Shown here in pieces: positions 9,166 to 20,007 of a stretch of 64,000 bases of DNA. This DNA is from Pseudo-nitzschia pungens. Lineage: Eukaryota; Bacillariophyta; Bacillariophyceae; Bacillariales; Bacillariaceae. The stretch covers positions 3,472,001-3,536,000 of the forward strand of contig CM074766.1 in NCBI GenBank assembly GCA_037355855.1, read 5' to 3'. Each line of letters begins with the position of its first letter. Position 1 is the stretch's first letter. Under the pieces are notes generated by a model, which did no database searches, was not told the origin of the DNA, and was given only the letters and a program-made list of their open reading frames with translations. The position numbers and the translations under genes are program-made.

Positions 9166-10836
9166 TTATTTGGTAGCTCTTCCTTCGATGCTTATGTTCG
9201 CACTTCTTTGATTCTTGGACTTCGTTCGTCCTTTTTCAACCATACGCTTGCTCAGCTTTCCTCGAGAGTCTTGGGTACTACCTGTATTTATGTCTCTGCG
9301 CTTGTCGATGTCTCCCGTTGTTCTGTTTTCAGGCCTCACGCTGTACTGGAATCCCTTGCTGTATGGAATGCGCACTCGGTTTATTCCTGATTCCGTTTTC
9401 CCCTTCGCTCCTGACTGGATAAGCGAATTAAGATCTTGGTCTTTCCCTCCTCGATGACCACGCATCACCGGGGCCTTGAGGGCTCGTTCTCGGGATTGTT
9501 CTTCAATCATATGTGCTCTGGAAATTTGGGATAATCCTCCGTCACCACGCGAGTGTTGGACACGTTCTAGATCTCGCATATTACCGGATTTATGGAAGAT
9601 GGGCCGACTCCACTGGTCGATCAACGACTTGAGATTCCGCTTCATGGCTTTGGTTTCGCTTTTATGCATGTACAACGACATGACAACTTTGCCAAAATCG
9701 GAACGCTTCAAATCTGAGGCAGTTATTCCGTTTTCTCCCGTCATCAGACCAACAGCGCCTATCAGACGTTGGCGTACTGTTACATTTCCCAATTGCCCGT
9801 TTGAAAGCGGTTGAATCCAGCGTTTGCAAATGGCGAGCAAGTCCTGATCAAGAAGAGGTCGATGCATGTCGCGTCGTGCCAAGGTTTCGCAAACTTCATC
9901 AATCATCATCAACTTCTTTAGAGCAGGACGTTTCTTAGAAATAGCCTCTTCGTCATCAACCGCAGCCTGGTCCATCTTATTGAGAAAAGGCTTCGCCTCT
10001 TCCTCCAACTCACTGTATTTCTTTTGAACCTTTTTCTTTTTCTTCAATTTATTCACCGCCTTTAGAATCGGATCATCTTCGTCTGCCTCAGCTTCAAGTA
10101 TAGCTCGTTCCGATTTACCCCGATATGTGCTTGAACCTGCTCCTTTAATCTTTTTCTTTTTCTTCCCATCATTAGGATCTTCCATTGCTTCACGCTCATC
10201 GTCAAAATTCTGCTCAGCATATAGTTCTGCTACAGCATCGGCGTCATCTCCCTCAGTGTCAATAAAGTCCATGTCTTCCTTCGTGCGGACATATTCGGCC
10301 GAATTGTAGCTGTCCTCGTCGTCGTCGCCGTCTTTGTTCCTGTTTTGATTAGATGGCACCGAGCTTACGACCTGCCGCTTCTTCGCTCTCAAAGCTTCCA
10401 TCCGCTCCCGCTTGGACAACGTTTTCTTTTTCTGAGGCCCAGGCCCAGAATTTCTAGCTTTGGCACTCTTCTTTTTCTCATCAGCCTCGTCTTCGGAATT
10501 AGAATCAAATAGACCTGGTCCATCGTCATTGTCGCTGTCATTGTCCGCATCTTTTTTATCAACACATAGAAGACAGCACGGATCGATTGATAAAAAATAT
10601 GAGTTTCTGAGTTGCGGCGGTCTTGAAAGTCGCTCTCAAAACAGAACACGACGATAAACATTGATCGAGTTGAACACATACACACCTGGAATGCGCTTGC
10701 GCTTGCTCCCGCTACCCTTCTTTTTCAGAACTTTCTTTTTCGGTTTGGCAATCGCCTTTTGCTTTGATTCAGCAATCAAGTCATCGGTGTCGCCACTTGC
10801 GTCACTGTCTGCAAAGAGATCTTCGTCGTCCGACAT
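9166..10836 (-). CDS. IWS1: IWS1/Spn1-like transcription elongation factor (two exons)
   Basis: Exon 1 is 10836-10686, with an ATG at 10836. The intron is 10685-10551 (135 bp, GT-AG). Exon 2 is 10550-9166. The joined frame is 1,536 nt, giving 511 residues. The N-terminal half is acidic and lysine-rich (for example EDLFADSDASGD and long KKKK runs), as usual for IWS1. The conserved core is a TFIIS N-terminal-type helical domain, including LDQDLLAICKRWIQPL, FGKVVMSLYMHKSE and LIDQWSRPIFHKS. IWS1 binds Spt6 and acts with elongating RNA polymerase II in the nucleus. The basic C-terminal tail is long. The gene converges on the V-ATPase gene. Confidence 0.92.
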
Positions 10837-11146
10837 GATTCCTGTTACGCCTGAAGTCGAACTTAGTTTGTCAGCGTGCGGTATGTCGAACTTAGTTTGT
10901 CAGCGTGCGGTATGTTCTTATCACAGTACGGTAGAGTCCTGATTAATCTTGGATTGTGTTGGTTTACGTTGTTCGGCAACGTAGAGTACTAAATACGATG
11001 TGAAACTAATGGAGGCGTGATCTGACAATAGGTATTTTTCATTTTTTGGTGCAACGACAACGGCGTGATAGCGCGGCATCATCGATCCAACCGCTTGTGC
11101 TGCATTTTTTTGTTCAAAAAAAATACGAAGTGAAACAGAACTTGTA
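10837..11146. promoter_or_regulatory. IWS1 upstream region with a 29-bp direct repeat
   Basis: A 29-base unit starting GTCGAACTTAGTTTG occurs twice back to back, at 10856-10884 and 10885-10913, beginning 20 bases upstream of the IWS1 start codon. It probably lies in the 5' UTR or core promoter. No other feature was recognised up to the transposon. Confidence 0.55.
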
Positions 11147-11460
11147 CTACCGGTAGCCTTGCGGAATTCCTATCAACTCTGAAAATTCTCTAGTACTCAA
11201 TTTGAACGTAATTTAGTGTAGGATCTAGTCTTCTTCTTTTTTGACACCAACACACCACTCCTTCTCATTTCATGGTTGCCCAAATCCTGTTGCAACAGCT
11301 CCTTTGAACCCATTTTTCTTGTCCAGAGCAAACCTTGCATCATTATGAGGTCTAGGGCCTTTTCTTGCTGGAAAATTGACCTCGGAAAGAGATTTTTCGA
11401 ACTGCTTCCTATTTTGCCGACAACGAGAATCCGACAATCCGACAATTCCACCATGGTGAA
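11147..11460 (+). repeat. Left long terminal inverted repeat
   Basis: Matches the reverse complement of 14434-14853 with indels. Shared blocks include the end motif, GAGAATTTTC with CTCAATTTGAACGTAATTTA, CAAATCCTGTTGCAAC, TTGTCCAGAGCAAACCTTGC and the segment around CAATTCCACCAT. The transposase reading frame begins within it. Confidence 0.7.
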
Positions 11461-12559
11461 TAGCAATCCCCTGAAGAGCAACATGGTCCAACCTGCTCTC
11501 CAAATGCCTAGATATGCCACTAATACTGACATTCCTATCCCTAGAAATGGAGGGAATGGCTATTCTGAAGATATGAGGAGACACACTGTCGTGAGATACG
11601 AGGAAATTGGAAAGAATATCAATGATATCGAGACTCTTCCACACGCATCAACTGCCAAACGCTACAACAGACGAATCAGAGAGTTGGGAAGAAATGTTCA
11701 AATGAGGCACACTGGTAACAAGATGAAGGAGGGGATCCGAGGATATCCAATGTTTTTGCTTGCCATATACAGAAAGATCTATCCAAAGGCAACGAGGTAT
11801 GAGTGTATTGCATTCCTCTGGAGATCGTACAGCAGATACTTACCTGTCCCTCGCGTCTATTCTTTGAAGGATATCACAGAAGCAGAAAATGCGATTGGAA
11901 TTAACAGAAAGAAGGGGTCTACAACAGCGAATCAAGCCTTCACTTTTCGGAATCGATACAAGCGATTCCGATACTGGACAATGAATTATCCATACGGAAT
12001 CGCGGACATTCGAAGGGATGATATGATTGATGTGGACGAAGCAGGAATCAAGCTGGAAAATGCCAACCGCCAAATGGGGAAAGCATCAATTTGTGGGAGA
12101 GTGTGCCAGCGAGGGAACTACGGCCATGGTGTAAATCATACACTCAAGATGGCAATCAGCGGGGATCCCAAGGGACGTCGCTGGGTTAGATTTGATACAA
12201 CAGGAGCGGTCGGAAATAGAAAAATGTGCGCACCGCGCGACAGGTTAAGTTTTTTCAAAATGATATTTAGCGTATGAACTTACCGTACATACTACATATA
12301 TCAACGTGTGATTTACGCATTAATACGTAGAACAAGATAAGTAACGTTCATGAAAAAATCTCCACGATTTGTGTTTCGTGCCCCATATTATCCAGTGGAT
12401 AAACCAATTGAGTATGTCTTCAATACTATTGAGATGGCACTCAGCTACAAGATGTACCGTATCTCTGGTACAGCGGAGCTCCAGCGGGAGCTGTACGCAA
12501 TTATTCGCGGAATCCCTGAGTTCGTAAACTACTTTGCGAACGTCGGGTATATGAACTGA
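11345..12559 (+). pseudogene. Tc1/mariner-like (DDE) transposase, internally deleted
   Basis: The frame runs from an ATG at 11345 (or 11453, in the context CCACCATGG) to a stop at about 12277, and reopens in the same frame at 12350-12559. The N-terminal half is basic and may contain a helix-turn-helix. The first catalytic Asp lies in MIDVDEAGIKLEN (about 12020-12060), within a fold typical of IS630/Tc1 enzymes. The second piece contains FRAPYYPVDKPIEYVFNTIE, where PIE carries the last acidic residue. The middle block with the second catalytic Asp is missing, and the 70 bases between the pieces are AT-rich with a stop. An intron alone would not restore the lost block. The enzyme should be inactive. 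Confidence 0.75.
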
Positions 12560-12569
12560 GTGTATTGTC

Positions 12570-12632
12570 GCGTCTCCACCATTGTCGATTGTCGATTGTC
12601 GAGTCTCCACCATTGTCGATTGTTGATTCTGG
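12570..12632. repeat. Short repeats between the two transposon genes
   Basis: CTCCACCATTGTCGATTGT occurs twice, with extra tandem GTCGATT units between the copies. Related words (CGACAAT, TCCACCAT) occur in the element's inverted repeats near 11430-11455 and 14445-14470, so this may be a copied piece of the terminal sequence. Confidence 0.5.
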
Positions 12633-12701
12633 AGAAGAGGGGATATCAGTATCAACGTTCATGACCGGTTCAGTGGCCCGACCAATCAACCGAATCCTGG
12701 T

Positions 12702-14534
12702 TCACCTTACAAAAGAAGAACGCGGCGTGTTGACAGCAGGATTCTTCTTTTTGGATAGCTTTTTATCAAAAGAAAGAACAGAGACAACAGAATCCTCATC
12801 ATTGTCCAATACATCAATCACTTCCCGTTCTTTCACGAGCCGGTCCACCTCTGCTTGCGACGCTGCAGATGGCATCTTTACCCCGTTCACTGCAGCATTG
12901 ACAGAAAGAAAAGTCTTCATGGTCGCGGCAATCGGAATTTTATGCTCTGATTTCCTGGGGGGTGGCTTTTTCATCTCACTACTGGATGGATCGAACGGAC
13001 CATCTGATTTCCTGGGGGGTGGCTTTTTCATCTCACTACTGGATGGATCGAACGGACCAAGAGTAGGGAGCATTGCTGCCGGTGGAGTTGCCATAACAAC
13101 TGATGTTGCTTCTGGGATCAGACTGATTGTTGCAGCCAAAGTGGCAGTTCTTGGCGCTGGAGGCCCCATCTCTAGCCAATTGTTTCTTGCCCGGAATCCT
13201 CCATTCTCTTTGCCAAGGAGACGCGTATCAAAAACAGCAGAGCCACCAGGGAGAGCAATATTGACAGCAGTCCCAGCAAAATCCCACAGAGATGACAGGT
13301 TGATAGAAGGATCCGCCATCAATCTTCGACTTGCTCCTTGGAAATACAGATTCTCCATACAAATGGTGTCACTATCGTCAGTTTTACCATTTCAGGCATG
13401 GATAACTGCAGCTTGAGCAGCGTGCGCTTCCAATGCAGACGCAGCAAAGATTGATGCAATTGCTTTTCCAGCAGCGGCATTGCCAGTGTTGATGTTTTCC
13501 TTGTCAGCAATCTTCTCTGCTCCCTTATTGACAGAAATCATGTCTACAGAATTTTTTTGTATGCAAAACTGCAAGTACAAGAACAGACTGGGCACTTGCA
13601 ATTGTTGTTGCTATCCAGTTTTGCACCATTCACGTTGCAATCCCTACAAGATCCATTCCCAGCAGCGCTGACGCAAGTGATCTGATGGCAATGGCACTGG
13701 AGCACTTCGTGCTTGTATTGCGGCTTTGGCGGGGTTCGATTGCTCCTCTCTCCAACTGCATCAGTATAATGCCTGTTGTTGCTATTGTATTCCCTCATTT
13801 TGGCCTCAAAATCAGCTGCCAATGCTCTATTTCTATCAAATACAGCTGCGTTGGTAGCCGGTTCATCGACATAGGAATGAGAGCAGAACGGGAACGTTTG
13901 AAGTGCTTCGTCTTCTGGTAGTTTCCCCCCCTTCCAAGAGGAGCCAACTGACTTCTTCTGGAGACTGCTTGATAAGGTAATTCTTGTTGTTTGCTTCTAT
14001 TTGCTCCTGGGTCTCATTCATTAGTGCAGTGTAAGCATCTCTGAAGGGGTTGACCCAATCACCAATTTCTTTGTTCCCTCCTACCCTGACATCTGACGCG
14101 GTGTACAGAATTTCTGCAACATAGAAAGCAACCAATGTGACATCTTCTTTTGATGTCTTTGCTCTGTACAGAAGCGGTAGTTTAGTGAGTAGTTTGATAT
14201 CGTCGGCGACTCTCTTTCTTTTCTTTTGTTGTTTGAAGAATCCAATTATCAACTCATCACCAATCTTCTTAATCCTTGCCAGTTTCTCACTCTTTGTTCC
14301 CAAGAATTTCTTGTTCTTTGCAAGCTTTTTCACTGCAATTTGCATGGTTTTTTCATCCAATTCGGTGGTGTGATTCAGTTGGCGCTCAATGTCTTGCTTG
14401 AGACTCCCAGCAGTGGAATTAGTGCAATTCTGATTGAAGTCAGCAATGGTGGAATTGTTGGATTGTCGAAGAATAAGGTCTCGGCGGCCGAAAAAGAAGG
14501 AGGGGGTATTTTTGCTGTGGAGGTCGATTTTCAC
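12702..14534 (-). pseudogene. Second gene of the DNA transposon, unknown function
   Basis: I do not recognise this protein. Minus-strand coding character shifts between frames. Segment 1 runs 14534 to about 13928, is helical and lysine-rich, and its first ATG is near 14344. After a run of seven G (minus strand, 13925-13931) the sense frame moves by one, with no stop, through a cysteine-rich stretch (CHCHQITC, CRDCNV, CKCPVCSCTCS) to about 13546. The frame then returns to the first one from about 13600 to 12702, interrupted by one in-frame TGA at 13394-13396. The last part is proline, serine and alanine rich. The cysteine cluster suggests metal binding. The shifts could be mutations or missed introns. 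Its 5' part lies in the right inverted repeat. Confidence 0.55.
12946..13059 (-). repeat. 57-bp tandem duplication inside the second transposon gene
   Basis: Two copies with a 57-base period (markers at 12946 and 13003) encode a duplicated 19-residue unit containing PFDPSSSEMKKPPPRKS. The period is divisible by three, so the frame is kept. Confidence 0.85.
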
Positions 14535-14853
14535 GGGAAAAAAGGCTCAGATGCACTCTCGATGCAAGGTTTGCTCTGGACAAGGAAAATGGATTCGATG
14601 GGTGTGTTGCAACAGGATTTGGGCAATCACCATGGTCCGGGGTGAAAGAAGGAGCTGTGAAGGAAAAGAATGAAAAAAATCTGTGTTCTGATGAGGGTGT
14701 CAAAACAGAGCCAGATAGAGCATGATTGATCCTACACTAAATTACGTTCAAATTGAGTACTAGAGAATTTTCAGAGTTTGCGTCGAATCGACGTAAAAAA
14801 GCTTTTTTTTCTTCTTAAAAAGGCAGGGGGATCAGTTGATAGGAATTCCGTAG
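14434..14853 (-). repeat. Right long terminal inverted repeat
   Basis: Inverted counterpart of 11147-11460. It contains about 60 bases near the tip (14780-14835) that are absent from the left end. The tip resembles the MITE at 4976-5066 more closely than the left end does. The 5' part of the second gene lies in it. Confidence 0.7.
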
Positions 14854-14855
14854 TA

Positions 14856-15717
14856 TTTCCATTTTCCAATTTGTCGGAGTAACTTACCGGTACTACGATT
14901 TCCGTCTACCGGGTAAGTATGTGCAATAATTTTCTAAAACTATCACAATAAAATATGTTGGTAAGTTAAGGTTTACTCTATTACTCAATACTTCGTACTC
15001 AAATACTGTGCTACCCGGTACCGGACGAGTTGAATATTGGAATACTGTCGTTTAGTTGTGGCGGTGGTCAGAATTGATGTATGTGGATTTATGTTGGGGT
15101 TTATGTTTGAGCAATCCTTAACTTCTAATGTATAGCTCCAATAGCAACATGAAATGGCTTGTTAGAAAGGTCTCACTCTCCTAGTTCAATAGATATATGG
15201 TTCTATAGACATTAGAGCTGGTCTTGTTGTTGCTAATACTCAACTAAGTTGAGCAACTAAGTTGAGACATCAATTTTGGCATCGACGTATATGTGTCCAT
15301 TTTGACCACCACGCATTTATAAATAATGACTAGTTTGATTCATTCCTGATACGCATCTTTTTTGTTAAGGTTTTTCCTCTTTTTTCAGAAAGAACCATCA
15401 TCAACACGCTGTCTTCTAATCTTTCTCAAATTGGTATGTGTTCTCATGGTATCCAGATACTCGACGGAATGGTTCTGTTGGTTGGATGTGATGATGTGAA
15501 AGAATTACCAAACCCTTTTGTTCCAGATAATCAGAGAACAATCACTATCCAATTAAATTAGGAGGATCTTCTATTCACATCCGTTCATGCCAAAATTCCA
15601 CGATATGATGTCTGAAATGATCTGAAGTTGAATCTCTTTTGTGTTGGAAAGGTATTGTTGTTGCAACATGGTGTTTCTCTGTACAAACAAAAACAAAAAC
15701 AAAAACAAAAACAACCA
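14856..15717. other. Intergenic stretch, one possible coding remnant
   Basis: Mostly AT-rich unique sequence. Around 15415-15561 a plus frame reads GMCSHGIQILDGMVLLVG and ends at a TAG, which could be the last exon of an unknown gene, but nothing upstream supports it. A CAAAAA tandem repeat lies at about 15683-15714. Confidence 0.35.
15062..15310. mobile_element. Possible small MITE
   Basis: GGTGGTCAGAATTGA near 15064 and the reverse complement of a TTTTGACCACC block near 15298-15308 form an inverted repeat of about 15 bases with two or three mismatches, enclosing about 220 bases. No clear target duplication was found, so this is a weak call. Confidence 0.3.
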
Positions 15718-16023
15718 TGCCAATAGAAACTCCCAAATTGAAAGTTGATGATCTTTACCGCAACCTGAAAAAAAAGAAGAGGCTGAAAAAGAAGAAGAGG
15801 ATGCTTCTCCATTAAAAGTGCCACCATTGGAAACAACCCCCTGTCCAGAATCCTGGAAGCAGAACAATGCATTGGCAATGGACTACAAAGCCAGGGGAGC
15901 TGCTGCTTGGACTGTTTTCAATGCTAGAAAATTGTTTGATAGAGAAAGAATCAAGAATAGAATTAAAAGGAGAATCCAAGAGAAAAGGAACATAAAATTG
16001 AAGTGGTATCCTGCTTTGAAGGC
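15718..16023 (+). pseudogene. Coding remnant of unknown function, cut by a LINE 5' end
   Basis: A frame opening at an ATG (15718, MPIETPKLKVDDLYRN) runs into an A8 tract near 15768. Shifting frame there gives an acidic stretch (KKEEEAEKEEEDAS), then a basic region with WKQNNALAMDYKAR, AAAWTVFNARKLFDRER and RIKRRIQEKRN. The charge pattern and lack of stops in the shifted frame look protein-like, but I recognise no family. It is broken off at about 16023, where a LINE-type 5' end begins. Confidence 0.4.
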
Positions 16024-16269
16024 TACAATTCTGCATCACGCAATTTTGTCAGACGTTCCAATGTTCTAGTACTACTTAAATTTTACACAACTTTCCCCTT
16101 TGATATCTCCCCCACTTCTAAACCTCCATTAACAACACCAAGACCTATCCCTACTAACAGAGACCCTGCCTATTTGATTCTGCTATTAGTTTGGTTGCTC
16201 GTCCTTGCTCCCTTTGGTTGCTTTGATTTCCTGTCTCCCCTTGTTGGTCGGTTGATCAATAATAATATA
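16024..16269 (+). mobile_element. LINE-family 5' end joined directly to an AAT tail
   Basis: Starts with ACAATTCTGCATCACGC and TTTTGTCAGACGTTCC, which match the 5' terminus of family A and B elements, followed by the pyrimidine-rich block with GATATCTCCC. After only about 235 bases it ends in AATAATAATATA, like the tails of full elements. It looks like a 5' end with everything else deleted. A proper 3' UTR is absent, so other explanations (chance AT-rich flank) remain. Confidence 0.5.
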
Positions 16270-16738
16270 TGTACCAAAGTTTCGTAAAAGAATGAGGTCA
16301 AAAACTCGCGCGTGGCGTGCGACAATGTTGTGACAATCATATCTCGGCAACCAGACGTCGCCTGAACATGCCAAAATTATCGGCAGCCGCGTAAAACCGT
16401 AATCTAGGTCTCTGTTGTATTTGGCAAAGTCAGACAACTTCTCTTAGTTGAGATAACATTGTCAATCTATCCTCGCACCCTTGTGGCCTTAAGCAAATCA
16501 GCTCAAAAATTATGGAGAATCGAACTGTTTTTTGGCCTAGTTAGTTCCACTGTTACGCAAGATGCAGGCGCGGACTTGTGCGCACAAGCCGGATTTGAAG
16601 AAGGAAAAAGGACAGACAGTTTGTTTTTAGCCTGCGGAAAAAGGACAGACGCAGCGGAAAAAGGACAGACACTGGGTCGAAAATCAGCAAAAAGACACTA
16701 ATAAATACCGTACCATACCAGTACACTAACAGCAACTA
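16270..16738. other. Unassigned stretch with three copies of a 15-base motif
   Basis: GGAAAAAGGACAGAC occurs at 16603, 16636 and 16656. No gene was recognised. The stretch ends at the tail of the minus-strand LINE. Confidence 0.4.
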
Positions 16739-19700
16739 TTAATAATAATATACGTATTTAAATAACTTTAATCACCAAAGGTGATACTAAATTACTCATT
16801 CTGTATCCAGACTTTAATGTCGCCTCCATCAGAGAGTCAGGACCCCAAGTAGTAGAACGACAAATTTTCAAACAAACCTTGAACATCAGACAGGGATATG
16901 AACAAAACAAGGCCCATAAAATAGGGACTTGAGAGAGAGTGAGATGGGAATGAAGAAATTGGGAGAAGACCCAGTATCGAAAGGTAGGGGACATGATGAG
17001 AAGCAGGAACAGAAGACAAAAAACCAAGGGACAAAGGGGAATCAACCCTATGGTCCAGTAAGCCAGGCGCGTAGGAGAGCAGCCTCTCGTTGGTATGGCT
17101 GCACCGGGGGGGCAGGTGCTGCATACTGCTTCCTGGCAAGGTGGATGGTTGCAAGCCACTGCCTCTTGGCAGTCAGGGTGTAACCTTGTAGAACTTGGAA
17201 AGGGGTTTGTAAAAGGGAGTGTGACTGGGGAAGTGCACCAGCTCCACCAATGGCCAATTCAGAGGAAATGGAAGCATCAAGAGATTGGTGTTGTTCAGCC
17301 TCAAGGGTTCCCCCAGGACCATGGAGTCGTTCATTCCTATAGGTCCAAAGATCCCAGGAGGTAAGAAAGAACTGATGGATGATAGCTGTAGCCCAACGTC
17401 TGGGGGAGCGCTTGCTTCCAATGTGGGAGTAGTAGTCAGCCTGGATTTGATACTAGATAGGAGACCACCTACCAAGAAGCCAGTTGTGCCAACCAATTGT
17501 CCTCTGTGCCCTGACAGCCGAAGCAATTGCAGGGGGATAAGATGATGGAGAAATGCTTTGGCCCTTCTGAACCCTGGTGAGAAGATCCACAATGGCAGCA
17601 ACTAAGGATGGATCAGTCTGCTCAGCCTCAAGCCTCTTCTGCAGGGGTCCCTTGAAAGCTGACACACTGTGCCTGACAGCCCCAGTGTCCTTGCAGGAGA
17701 GCACATGAGACACCTTCTCATTGTTGGCATCACACAATGGGCACCTGGAGTGATCCTGATGCTGGTAGTGAAGTAGTTGGTTGCCAACTCCAATACAGCC
17801 AGAAGCAAACTTGCATGCCAGGAGGGAGACGTTTGAAAGCAGACCGATGGACACACCAATGGATGGAACTCAAAACAGGTTGTGGAATGGGAATGTCATG
17901 GTGGGTCTGCCAGTATTGGAGAAGAGGAGGGCCAGAAATGGCAACATGCAAAGCATTCTGATCAAACCTTGAGCACTTGCAGCCATTGAGGGAAAAAGCC
18001 CAGGGCTCAAACACAAGTCGGGGGTAGTGATGGGCAGAAGCTCTATGGATAGAGAGAAATGCCTTGGCCATGCCATCAACCTGATGATTGCGAAGGGCCC
18101 ACCAGTCAAGAAAGAATCCAGCTTGGTGTCCCTGTACCCACCTAAATTGCACAGAGATTGGCAGGGCAGAAATCATGTTTCTGATGACATAAACATAATC
18201 AAAAGACTTCTGGGAAATAACCAATGGCCAAGATCCCTGAGCCTGTTTGAGAGCTGTGTCACCATCTAGGGCAATGGTGATAGAGCCAGAGGCAATATCA
18301 AAAAGACTCACCAGAGCAGTGCAACAGGTGAGAACCCCAATGATACCTGCCAGTTCACTCCTGTAGGATGACTAATCCTCAGGGGACCCATTAACAAAAT
18401 TACAGCCTGTGAGGAACAATGAAGCAGTCTTGGTGGAGGTAATGGGTGACAGGATGAAGGCAGAAGTTCCTCTGAGAAGGTCCGGATCAAATGAACCATC
18501 ACATACAGCACTGGCAGTACCATTCTGAATAGCATCAACAAGGGTCTGACAGCCAGTCTGTGGTAGGGAATATTTGTGGAGAAGTACCCTTGGAGACGCA
18601 CAGAGTGAATCAAAGGCATCTGCAGGGGAGTCTGGAAGAGAATCAAATGGATTGTACTCCAGAGGATCCATGTCAGGAGGTTCGGAGACAAAAGCTGAGG
18701 ACCCAACCACGCGTACAACTTGGCCGCAAATAACAGGGCAGACAAGCACATCAGCACAGGCTGGTTTGTCAGAAATGAGTTCAGAAGTGACCCTGTATCT
18801 GCCCCTGCCTTGGGAGGTGCTCACAATCCAGCCAGAAGAAGTTTGGAAGAATATTCTGTTGGTAGATAAAGACATAAACCAAGGCCAAAGAGAAGCTGTC
18901 TGGGGAGAGAGCCAATGCCCAAGGTGAAAAGAAGGAGCCAGTGCCCTGGCTGCAGGGGGTGGACAGGGGGGAAGAAAACAGGTCTGAAGAGCCTTAGTCC
19001 ATAAGCGCTGTGCTGCTGGAGGCCAAGGTGGGGGAGGACATCTAGGCCAGTCAAGATGATCTCTCAAGTGGTTGGAGGATGTCAGCTGGAAAGCCATGGG
19101 AGTGAGCCGTGTCCCATCTGGAGTACAGATATCAGCAAGGGACACAGCCTGAAGGGACATTCGAATGTGATTCAAGAGGGTTAAGTCAGCACCTCTGAAG
19201 CCAGCTTTGACAAAGGCTTGCATGAGATAACAGTCATTGGAACGAAGAAGGGGAAGGTCTGGGAAGTCTTCAACCAAGCTCACAGGGTGATCAGAGAAAA
19301 ACTTCCACACGTGCTTGTACCAGCAGGGAGTAACGTATGAAGCAAAAGGATGATAGGGTGTGACACCAAGATGAAGAGGGAACCCAAGTTCAAGCCGGAG
19401 AGACTCAGCAGTTAGCCTGAGAATCCTACCAGTTTGCGAGGACCGGACAGATTCCTGAAAGAGGGTGGCAATATGGCTGAACTCTTGGAGAATATATGGA
19501 TGGATGAAACCCAAGCCTTGATATAGGGAGGGACCAAAGAACACATGTCTAGGAAATGTTCGCGACATCCCTGCTTTATTCAGCACAGGAACAAGGGCTG
19601 GGTGAAGAATCTTTGTCCAGGTAGCCTCATCAAGTTGGATAACAGGCATGGGATATTCAACAGACTTCATGAAAGAATACTTGAAGGTGTAGAGGGAAGC

Positions 19701-20005
19701 CCTCTTCTCACACTTGGAAGCCTTGAGTTGAGACCCAAAAGACTGAGACTGGGCCTTCATGTGAGCAATCTGGGCTTCCTCATTGCCATCCATGGAGATG
19801 AAACCCCAAGGGTCTTGTCAGCATGGTCAACCTCAAACCTATCCAGGGTAGCGCGATTACCATTCTTGTCAGCAACAGAGAAGTCACCAGGCATGTCATC
19901 AATGGAGCGATAGTCCCAACCAGATCCATTCCATTTGAAATCAATCAAGTAGCAGAATGATTTGGCAGGTTCAATAGCACCTCCAGTTGCAATAATACCA
20001 CCAGC
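16739..20005 (-). mobile_element. Family A LINE, minus strand, 3' part only
   Basis: The 3' end lies at the left, with an ATT-type tail (16739-16751), hairpins and 3' UTR. ORF2 follows towards the right as far as the reverse transcriptase. At 20005 similarity stops in the middle of a conserved reverse-transcriptase segment, where the plus-strand LINE (20006 onward) begins. The missing remainder is not found elsewhere in the window. The first hairpin has decayed (GGATACAGAAT) compared with the other copies. Confidence 0.85.
17048..20005 (-). pseudogene. LINE ORF2 remnant (RT end, RNase H, C-C-H-C)
   Basis: Translation in pieces matches the C-terminal half of LINE ORF2. Damage is plain. A one-base loss near 19798 shifts the frame after FEVDHADKTLG. 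A CAG to TAG change lies near 18370, just before the RNase H Glu. A deletion of about 12-13 bases near 17815 removes the residues before the C-C-H-C motif. The RNase H signatures (CDGSFDPDLLRG, ALDGDTALK, NHQVDGMAK) are still readable. It cannot make a working protein. Confidence 0.85.
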
Positions 20006-20007
20006 AG

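Larger units (their letters stand above)
11147..14853. mobile_element. Tc1/mariner-like DNA transposon with long inverted repeats
   Basis: Both ends carry inverted repeats beginning CTAC and then CGGAATTCCTATCAACT. TA lies just outside each end (11145-11146 and 14854-14855). The left end has 12 extra bases after CTA. The right end has about 60 extra bases after the first 20. Beyond this, similarity between the ends continues for roughly 300 bases, through the block containing TGCCCAAATCCTGTTGCAAC and into the starts of both genes. The element carries a plus-strand transposase and a minus-strand second gene, converging towards the middle. Both are damaged, so this copy is not autonomous. Confidence 0.8.

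Noticed and set aside
10127..10309. Plus-strand phenylalanine/serine-rich frame
   Set aside because: Antisense of the lysine and acidic tracts of the IWS1-like gene.
13330..13360. Peptide containing ENLYFQG in the second transposon gene, identical to a tag-removal protease site used in vectors
   Set aside because: The surrounding sequence is ordinary transposon coding DNA with no vector features nearby. A seven-residue match is a coincidence.
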